Source: Nocardioides sp. YR527 (lineage in GTDB: Bacteria > Actinomycetota > Actinomycetes > Propionibacteriales > Nocardioidaceae). Taken from it: 64,000 nucleotides of DNA. Location: contig NZ_FNFN01000006.1 in the NCBI RefSeq assembly GCF_900101045.1, positions 1-64,000 on the forward strand, written 5' to 3'. A program made the translations under genes and the position numbers. Below the pieces are notes generated by a model, which made no database searches, was not told the DNA's origin, and saw only the letters and a list, made by a program, of their open reading frames with translations. Within the stretch, counting starts at the first letter, position 1. Every line of letters starts with the position of its first letter. This document shows, one piece after another, positions 58,298 through 64,000 of this stretch.

Positions 58298-61200
58298 ATG
58301 GCCTATCCCAAGGTCAGCTCAGCCACTGTCCCGGCCAGCCCACGATTCCCGGAGATCGAGACGCAGATTCTCGACTACTGGAAGAAGGACGGGACGTTCC
58401 AGGCGAGCATCGACAACCGCGACGCCGGGCAGAACGGCGAGAACGAGTTCGTCTTCTACGACGGCCCGCCGTTCGCCAACGGCCTGCCGCACTACGGCCA
58501 CCTGCTGACCGGCTACGTGAAGGACATCGTCCCGCGCTACCAGACGATGCGCGGCAAGCGCGTCGAGCGGCGTTTCGGGTGGGACACCCACGGCCTGCCC
58601 GCCGAGCTCGAGGCGATGCGCCAGCTCGGCCTCAAGACCACCGACGAGATCGTCGAGATGGGCATCGACAAGTTCAACGCGGCCAGCCGCGCCTCGGTGC
58701 TGAAGTACACCGGTGAGTGGCGCGACTACGTCACCCGCCAGGCGCGCTGGGTGGACTTCGACAACGACTACAAGACCCTCAACCCCGACTACATGGAGTC
58801 GGTGATCTGGGCGTTCAAGACGCTCTACGACAAGGGCCTGGTCTACGAGGGCTTCCGCGTCCTGCCCTACTGCTGGCAGGACGAGACCCCGCTGTCCAAC
58901 CACGAGCTGCGGATGGACGACGACGTCTACAAGGATCGCCAGGACCCCGCGGTCACGGTGGGCTACGCGCTCGAGGCGACCGGTGAGGACGAGGTCCTCG
59001 ACGGCGCCCACATCCTGATCTGGACCACCACGCCGTGGACGCTGCCGTCCAACCTCGCCGTCATGGTCGGCTCCGAGATCGACTACGTCGTCGTGGAGGG
59101 CCCGGTCCCGGGCACCGACGAGGTGGCCAAGTACGTCCTCGCGGAGGCTCGGCTCGCGGCGTACAAGAAGGAGCTCTTCCCCGACGCCGACGAGGCGACG
59201 GTCCTGGGCCGCTACAAGGGCGCCGAGCTGCTCGGTCGCGCCTACACCCCGCCGTTCTCCTACTACGCCGGGCGCGAGAACGCCTTCCGCGTGGTGGCGG
59301 CCGACGACGCGGTCACGACCACGGACGGCACCGGTGTCGTGCACACCGCCGGTGCGTTCGGTGAGGTCGACAAGGAGGTCACCGACCGGGAGAACATCGA
59401 GGCGGTGATGCCGGTCGGCAAGGACGGCAGGTTCACCGCGCCGGTCAACGAGTACGCCGGGATGCTCGTCTTCGACGCCAACCTGCAGATCATGGACCAC
59501 CTCAAGGCGGTCACCCGTGGCGAGGCCGGGGGATCGGTCTCGCCGGGCACGATCCTGCTGCGCCGCGAGTCCTACAACCACTCCTACCCGCACTGCTGGC
59601 GCTGCAGGCAGCCGCTGATCTACAAGGGTGTCTCGAGCTGGTTCGTCGAGGTCACCAAGATCAAGGACCGGATGCTCGAGCTCAACCAGCAGATCCGCTG
59701 GGTGCCCGAGCACATCCAGGACGGCCAGTTCGGCAAGTGGCTGGAGAACGCCCGCGACTGGTCGATCACCCGCAACCGCTTCTGGGGCTCGCCGGTGCCG
59801 GTGTGGAAGTCGGACGACCCGACCTACCCGCGCCTCGACGTCTACGGCTCGTTCGCCGAGCTGGAGCGTGACTTCGGCACCCTCCCGAAGGACGCCGAGG
59901 GCAACCCGGACCTGCACCGTCCCTACATCGACGACCTGGTCCGCCCCAACCCGGACGACCCGACCGGCAAGTCGATGATGCGCCGGGTCTCCGACGTACT
60001 CGACGTCTGGTTCGACTCGGGTTCGATGTCGTTCGCCCAGAACCATGTCCCTTTCGAGAACGAGGAGTGGTTCGAGCACCACTTCCCGGGCGACTTCATC
60101 GTGGAGTACATCGGCCAGACCCGCGGCTGGTTCTACACCCTGCACATCCTGGCGACCGCGCTCTTCGACCGCCCGGCGTTCTCGAGCTGCATCAGCCACG
60201 GCATCGTGCTGGGCTCGGACGGGCAGAAGATGTCCAAGTCGCTTCGCAACTACCCGGATGTCAACGAGGTCTTCGACCGCGACGGCGCCGACGCCATGCG
60301 CTGGTTCCTGATGTCCTCGCCGATCCTGCGCGGCGGCAACCTGGTCGTCACCGAGCAGGGCATCCGGGACTCCGTACGCCAGGTGATGATCCCGCTGTGG
60401 AACAGCTGGTACTTCTTCCAGCTCTACGCCAACGCGGCCGACCTGGAGACCACCGGCTCGACGGCGTCCACGGACCCGCTGGACCGCTACGTCCTGGCCA
60501 AGCTGCGCGACTACGTCGCCGAGATGACCACGGCCATGGACAGCTACTACGTCGCCGAGGCGTGCGAGGCGACGCAGCGATTCATCGACGTGCTCACGAA
60601 CTGGTACATCCGGCGTAGCCGGGAGCGGTTCTGGAACGAGGACAAGGCCGCCTTCGACACCCTCTACACGGTGCTGGAGACGGTGACCCGCCTGGTCGCG
60701 CCGCTGCTGCCGCTGACCACCGAGGAGATCTGGCGTGGTCTGACCGGCGGCCGTTCGGTGCACCTGACCGACTACCCGGTCGTCTCCGATCTGCCCGCCG
60801 ATGACGACCTGGTCGCCCGGATGGACGCGGTCCGTGCCGTCTGCTCCTCGACCTCTGCCCTGCGCAAGGCACGCAAGCTCCGCAACCGCCTGCCGCTCGG
60901 TGGCCTGACCGTGGTCGGCGCCGACATCGCGGGTTTTGAGGAGATCGTCGCCGACGAGGTCAACGTCAAGTCGGTCCGACTGCTCCCCGCCGACTCCGAG
61001 GAGGCCGGCACCTACGGCATCGAGCAGAAGCTCGCCGTCAACGCCCGCGCCGCCGGTCCGCGCCTGGGCAAGGACGTCCAGAAGGCCATCAAGGGCTCCA
61101 AGTCCGGTGACTGGTCGGTCTCCGAGTCCGGTGAGGTCGTTGCCGGTGGCCTGGCACTGGTCGAGGGTGAATACACCCTGGAGACCGTCGCCGGTGCCGC

Positions 61201-61528
61201 CTCCGACGACATCGCAGTCACCATGTTGCCCGCCGGCTTCATCGTCCTGGACACGGTCGTCACCCCCGAGCTCGCCGCCGAGGGCCTCGCCCGCGACCTG
61301 ATCCGCGCGGTCCAGCAGGCCCGCAAGGACTCCGGCCTCAACGTCGAGGACCGCGTCACCCTCTCGGTGGCCGGCTCCTCGACGGTCCGCGAGGCCGCCA
61401 CCACCCACGCCGACCTCATCGCCCGCGAGACCCTTGCCACGACGTACGACGTGGTCGACTCCCTCGAGGGCAACCCGGTCGACCTGGGCGATGGCGAGAA
61501 GGCAACCATCGCGGTCGCCAAGGCCTGA
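58298..61528 (+). CDS. ileS: Isoleucyl-tRNA synthetase
   Basis: 1076 residues, the long IleRS form. The HIGH motif appears as HYGH in PPFANGLPHYGHLLTG (about residue 64), the KMSKS loop in GSDGQKMSKSLRN (about 643), and the editing domain lies between (about 200-400; IWTTTPWTLPSNLAVMVG). The anticodon-binding domain follows (NWYIRRSRERFWNED). It charges tRNA-Ile. I chose ATG 58298 over 58289, because GGAG directly abuts 58289 but is 9 nt from 58298. It is controlled by the T-box upstream and followed by a 51-bp palindrome. Confidence 0.96.
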   Translation: MAYPKVSSATVPASPRFPEIETQILDYWKKDGTFQASIDNRDAGQNGENEFVFYDGPPFANGLPHYGHLLTGYVKDIVPRYQTMRGKRVERRFGWDTHGLPAELEAMRQLGLKTTDEIVEMGIDKFNAASRASVLKYTGEWRDYVTRQARWVDFDNDYKTLNPDYMESVIWAFKTLYDKGLVYEGFRVLPYCWQDETPLSNHELRMDDDVYKDRQDPAVTVGYALEATGEDEVLDGAHILIWTTTPWTLPSNLAVMVGSEIDYVVVEGPVPGTDEVAKYVLAEARLAAYKKELFPDADEATVLGRYKGAELLGRAYTPPFSYYAGRENAFRVVAADDAVTTTDGTGVVHTAGAFGEVDKEVTDRENIEAVMPVGKDGRFTAPVNEYAGMLVFDANLQIMDHLKAVTRGEAGGSVSPGTILLRRESYNHSYPHCWRCRQPLIYKGVSSWFVEVTKIKDRMLELNQQIRWVPEHIQDGQFGKWLENARDWSITRNRFWGSPVPVWKSDDPTYPRLDVYGSFAELERDFGTLPKDAEGNPDLHRPYIDDLVRPNPDDPTGKSMMRRVSDVLDVWFDSGSMSFAQNHVPFENEEWFEHHFPGDFIVEYIGQTRGWFYTLHILATALFDRPAFSSCISHGIVLGSDGQKMSKSLRNYPDVNEVFDRDGADAMRWFLMSSPILRGGNLVVTEQGIRDSVRQVMIPLWNSWYFFQLYANAADLETTGSTASTDPLDRYVLAKLRDYVAEMTTAMDSYYVAEACEATQRFIDVLTNWYIRRSRERFWNEDKAAFDTLYTVLETVTRLVAPLLPLTTEEIWRGLTGGRSVHLTDYPVVSDLPADDDLVARMDAVRAVCSSTSALRKARKLRNRLPLGGLTVVGADIAGFEEIVADEVNVKSVRLLPADSEEAGTYGIEQKLAVNARAAGPRLGKDVQKAIKGSKSGDWSVSESGEVVAGGLALVEGEYTLETVAGAASDDIAVTMLPAGFIVLDTVVTPELAAEGLARDLIRAVQQARKDSGLNVEDRVTLSVAGSSTVREAATTHADLIARETLATTYDVVDSLEGNPVDLGDGEKATIAVAKA

Positions 61529-61536
61529 GGATCTGT

Positions 61537-61587
61537 GAACCCTAGGAGGGTGAGTCACGCCAGGCGTGACTCACCCTCCTAGGGTTC
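61537..61587. repeat. 51-bp perfect palindrome downstream of ileS
   Basis: Two 25-bp arms (left begins GAACCCTAGGAGGGTGAG; right ends CACCCTCCTAGGGTTC) meet around a single central A at 61562. It starts 8 bp after the ileS stop and would form a very stable hairpin, so it may terminate ileS. Its right half recurs imperfectly at 62668-62705, after the next gene. Confidence 0.85.
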
Positions 61588-61605
61588 GTTCGCGTCGGAG
61601 TTGTC

Positions 61606-62685
61606 GTGCAGGCGCAGACGTCCGAAGCGTGCGATAACTGGTGCGTGGAGATCTCGGGGTCCGGTGCCGAGCAGAGACAGGCGTGGGACGAGGAGCACGC
61701 GCCGCGGCTGATGGAGGCGCAGCGACGCCAGCAGGACGGTGTGCTCAGCCATGCGCAGTTCGCGACCGGCGGTGTGACGCGCGCTGATCTGATCAGGATG
61801 CAGCGGCGCAAGGAGATCGTGCGAGTGCATCCGCGGGTGTACGTCGACCACACCGGTCCGCTCACCTGGCACCAGCGCGCCTGGGCCGCCGTGCTCTATG
61901 CCGGGTCCGCCTATGTGTGTGGTCCGAGTGTGGAGGCTCCACGGGTGGAGAAGCCGCTCCTGCCTGGGATGATCCCCGACCCTGTCCATGTCGCCATCGA
62001 CCAGACCCGTCGTGTCATGCCCCAGCCCGGCATCGTGATCCACCGGCTCACTAACCTCGAGACCCACGCCTACGGAGGCGTCCCTCCTCGCTTGAGGCTC
62101 GAGGACAACGCGATGCTGATGGCGCATGAGGCCAGTTCGGAGATCGACGCAATCGCGAGTCTCGCTGACGTTGCCGGCCGGACCTATGTCACGCCCGGCT
62201 CACTTCGTGGAGCACTGAGTCGCTTCCCGTCCCTGCGTCGTCGGGCGTGGATCGCCAAGATCCTCGACGACCTCGAATCCGGCACGAACTCTGTGCTCGA
62301 GCACGGCTATCTCAGGAAGGTCGAGCGTGCCCATGGACTGCCGCAGGCCGAACGACAGACCGTGCGGGCGACTCCTGAGGGCAGCCAGTTTCGAGACGTG
62401 GAGTACGCGGCGTACGGACTCGTCGTGGAGCTCGACGGGGCGTTGGGGCATGACACGTGGCGCACTCAGGCTCGCGACGCGGACCGGGTGCTCGACGACC
62501 TCGCCGCAACGGGCACGGTCACCGCGCGGCTTCGCTGGCACCAGGTCTTCGACACGCCGTGCCGGACCGCACAGAGGATCGCGAGGGTCCTGGCGTCCCG
62601 CGGGTGGGCAGGCACTCCGGCGCCGTGTGGCGACGACTGCCTGGTCGTTCGGGAACCCCAGGAGACCGAGTCACGTGTGGCGTGA
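61606..62685 (+). CDS. DUF559-type nuclease-fold protein with AbiEi-like N-terminal domain
   Basis: 359 residues from the GTG at 61606; ATG 61711 (MEAQRRQQDGVLSHAQ) is a good alternative and matches where the family starts. The N-terminal winged helix (DGVLSHAQFATGGVTRADLI, VHPRVYVD) is of the AbiEi antitoxin type. The C-terminal YGLVVELDGALGHDTWRTQA with RDADRVLDDLAATG is a DUF559/Vsr-like PD-(D/E)xK core. Such proteins are frequent, uncharacterised actinobacterial genes. The stop codon lies inside a repeat related to the palindrome upstream, so the gene is bracketed by similar sequences. Confidence 0.8.
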   Translation: MQAQTSEACDNWCVEISGSGAEQRQAWDEEHAPRLMEAQRRQQDGVLSHAQFATGGVTRADLIRMQRRKEIVRVHPRVYVDHTGPLTWHQRAWAAVLYAGSAYVCGPSVEAPRVEKPLLPGMIPDPVHVAIDQTRRVMPQPGIVIHRLTNLETHAYGGVPPRLRLEDNAMLMAHEASSEIDAIASLADVAGRTYVTPGSLRGALSRFPSLRRRAWIAKILDDLESGTNSVLEHGYLRKVERAHGLPQAERQTVRATPEGSQFRDVEYAAYGLVVELDGALGHDTWRTQARDADRVLDDLAATGTVTARLRWHQVFDTPCRTAQRIARVLASRGWAGTPAPCGDDCLVVREPQETESRVA

Positions 62686-62705
62686 TTGAGCCTCCTAGGG
62701 TTTCG
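62668..62705 (+). repeat. Imperfect second copy of the palindrome's right half
   Basis: This 38-bp stretch matches 61552-61588 in about 30 positions, including GAGTCACG, GGCGTGA and CCTCCTAGGG. It contains the stop codon of the DUF559-type gene (62683-62685). It does not itself form a long stem. Confidence 0.65.
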
Positions 62706-62750
62706 TAGTAGCGACGGCACGGCGGGCAGGCGCCCCCTATCGTTGAGGGC

Positions 62751-63431
62751 GTGGAGGGTCCTACGCTCAAGGAGCTCGCGGTCCAGGCGCTGTCGTCGGT
62801 GGAGCACGGCTACGACCTGCTGGCGCCGAAGTTCGACGCGACGCCGTTCCGGACGCCGGACTGGATGCTCGCCGCCACGATCACGGCGCTGCGCGAGCAC
62901 GGGCCGTTCGAGCGGGGCCTCGATGTGTGCACGGGCACGGGGGCGGGGCTGGAGCTGCTCGAGGAGGCGACCGCTGAGCCGCCGACCGGGGTTGACTTCA
63001 GTGCCGGGATGCTGGAGCAGGCTGGAGCCGCTCACCCCGGCGCCGACCTGGTGCGGGCGGATGCTCGAGCGTTGCCGTTCGAGGCTGCGTACGACCTGGT
63101 GGTGACCTTCGGGGCGTTGGGGCACTTCCTGCCGGAGGAGCGGCCGGCGCTCTTCGAGGGCATCCACCGGGCGCTGCGGCCGGGTGGGGTGTTCGCGCTG
63201 CCGGTCAGCCGGGCGCCGGGACCGACCCACCCGGCCTACTGGCTGCTCACCGGCTTCGACCTGGTGATGCGGGTGCGCAACGCGGTGTGGCGGCCGAAGT
63301 TCGTCATGTACTACCGCACCCACCCCAGGCCGGCGCTGTTCGCCGACCTGGCCGACGCCGGGTTCATCGTCGAGACGACGCCGATGCCCGGTGTCGGCGA
63401 GCTGATCATCGCTCGCCGATCACCGGGCTGA
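62751..63431 (+). CDS. Class I SAM-dependent methyltransferase
   Basis: 226 residues, start GTG 62751. SAM-binding motif I is GLDVCTGTGAG; the acidic residue of motif II follows in TGVDFSAGML, and motif III surrounds ALRPGGVFALPV. The helix before motif I (YDLLAPKFDATPFRTP) recalls the methyltransferase-11 group. The substrate is unknown. TATCGT (62738-62743) ends 7 nt before the GTG, suggesting a leaderless transcript. It ends convergent with the DUF6069-like gene. Confidence 0.88.
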   Translation: MEGPTLKELAVQALSSVEHGYDLLAPKFDATPFRTPDWMLAATITALREHGPFERGLDVCTGTGAGLELLEEATAEPPTGVDFSAGMLEQAGAAHPGADLVRADARALPFEAAYDLVVTFGALGHFLPEERPALFEGIHRALRPGGVFALPVSRAPGPTHPAYWLLTGFDLVMRVRNAVWRPKFVMYYRTHPRPALFADLADAGFIVETTPMPGVGELIIARRSPG

Positions 63432-63445
63432 CGTTCGCCGACACC

Positions 63446-63922
63446 TCAGGCGCGGCGCGGGTTCCGCTCGGCCAGCCGGGCGGCGATGACGGGAACGATC
63501 ACGACCGCGGCGACGAGGTGGGAGATCACCAGCATGATGTTGGTGGCGTAGGAGTCGGTGACGGCGATCAGGCTCGGCACCAAGGAGAGCGCCGTCAGGG
63601 TCCAGGCGGTGCGCTTCCAGGTCGAGCGCGGACGCTTGGCGAAGCGGGCCAGGCACACGGCGGTGATGATGCCGATCAGGCCGAGCTCGGCGACGGCCCA
63701 GGCGAGCCCGGTCGCGGGGATCGCGGCGGGATCGACGCCGGTGCCCGGGAGTGCGACGTTGAACGGTACGCCGACCGCGCGGGCGAAGAACTCGTAGACG
63801 CCGGTGACCAGGGCGCCGGCAAGGACGGCGGCGACGCTGACGAACCAGACCGGCATCCGCGCAGCGAACTGGCCGCGGGAGGTGGTCGTGGCCTGGGTGT
63901 AGGTGCTGGTGCTGGTGCTCAT
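63446..63922 (-). CDS. DUF6069-like four-helix membrane protein
   Basis: 158 residues from the ATG at 63922, preceded by GAGAGG. A Ser/Thr-rich N-terminus (residues 1-25) leads to four hydrophobic segments: WFVSVAAVLAGALVTGVYEF, AWAVAELGLIGIITAVCLA, WTLTALSLVPSLIAV, and MLVISHLVAAVVIVPVIAA. It resembles the DUF6069 family, whose function is unknown. Upstream to the window end (63923-64000) only promoter-like sequence is seen. Confidence 0.75.
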   Translation of the reverse strand: MSTSTSTYTQATTTSRGQFAARMPVWFVSVAAVLAGALVTGVYEFFARAVGVPFNVALPGTGVDPAAIPATGLAWAVAELGLIGIITAVCLARFAKRPRSTWKRTAWTLTALSLVPSLIAVTDSYATNIMLVISHLVAAVVIVPVIAARLAERNPRRA

Positions 63923-64000
63923 GATGGTGCCTCTCGCTGGTGGTGGTGTGTCGCGGCTCGTACGGCCGCTTCTCACTCACTCCACGAACGGCTCGACACC

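Noticed and set aside
58319..61558. Full-length open frame antisense to ileS
   Set aside because: Same shadow effect; it mirrors IleRS codons and has no start signals or domains.

Overview
The window is dense, very GC-rich actinobacterial chromosome. The gene set fits Nocardioides or a close relative in Propionibacteriales: mycothiol biosynthesis (mshB), the fdxA-dapC pair with a nearby dapD, two 13E12-type DUF222/HNH genes, an ileS T-box with an ultrashort Stem I, and many genes whose start codon lies only 6-7 nt after a TAnnnT hexamer, implying leaderless mRNAs. The genus is an inference. I saw no rRNA, tRNA, CRISPR array, prophage or intact insertion sequence. The layout is mostly core and housekeeping, with short transporter or regulator modules between.

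Region by region. 1-5.9 kb: DUF222/HNH gene entering from the left, a GNAT lacking its C-terminal core, a P-loop kinase-like gene, a divergent DeoR / DUF4406-NudK nucleotide module, a divergent DHFR-like / SDR pair sharing a strong orphan palindrome, and a DUF1232 gene. 5.9-9.2 kb: TetR-MFS-M20 amidohydrolase operon. 9.2-16 kb: winged-helix protein, PfkB kinase, CPBP protease, DUF5829 secreted protein, LysE and MFS exporters, DinB. 16-25 kb: HhH mini-protein, a frameshifted gamma-glutamylcyclotransferase-like gene, recQ, an MMPL exporter with divergent TetR, a methyltransferase-like membrane protein, a 5'-truncated DUF222/HNH copy, a YjdJ-type GNAT and a propeller-like protein. 25-29.4 kb: flavoprotein dehydrogenase, SMR efflux gene with divergent TetR and twin operators, DUF1275, NrtR-like Nudix regulator.

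29.4-39.1 kb is the most coherent system: purine (urate) catabolism. A NitT/TauT-type ABC transporter (four genes, plus strand) faces a minus-strand set encoding formamidase/acetamidase, an AtzH-amidase fusion, OHCU decarboxylase, HIU hydrolase, urate oxidase, an RpiR-type regulator and a guanine-deaminase-like enzyme. Near-identical 19-bp boxes sit 10-17 nt before two of the minus-strand starts, and related copies lie upstream of the transporter, suggesting one regulon.

39-54 kb: DUF202, acyl-CoA thioesterase with a palindrome over its start codon, VanY-like carboxypeptidase, Nudix-RraB-like fusion, mshB, VanW protein, lipase, VOC protein, Rv0428c-type GNAT, fdxA-dapC, and two convergent paralogous lysozyme-like membrane proteins, then dapD. 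54-64 kb: YbdD-CstA, DinB, enoyl-CoA hydratase, GNAT, T-box-controlled ileS, a DUF559/AbiEi-type nuclease gene bracketed by related repeats, a methyltransferase and a membrane protein.

Two composite intergenic elements (33.2 and 51.3 kb) share a 21-bp repeat unit arranged around a hairpin core and fill the gap between convergent genes.
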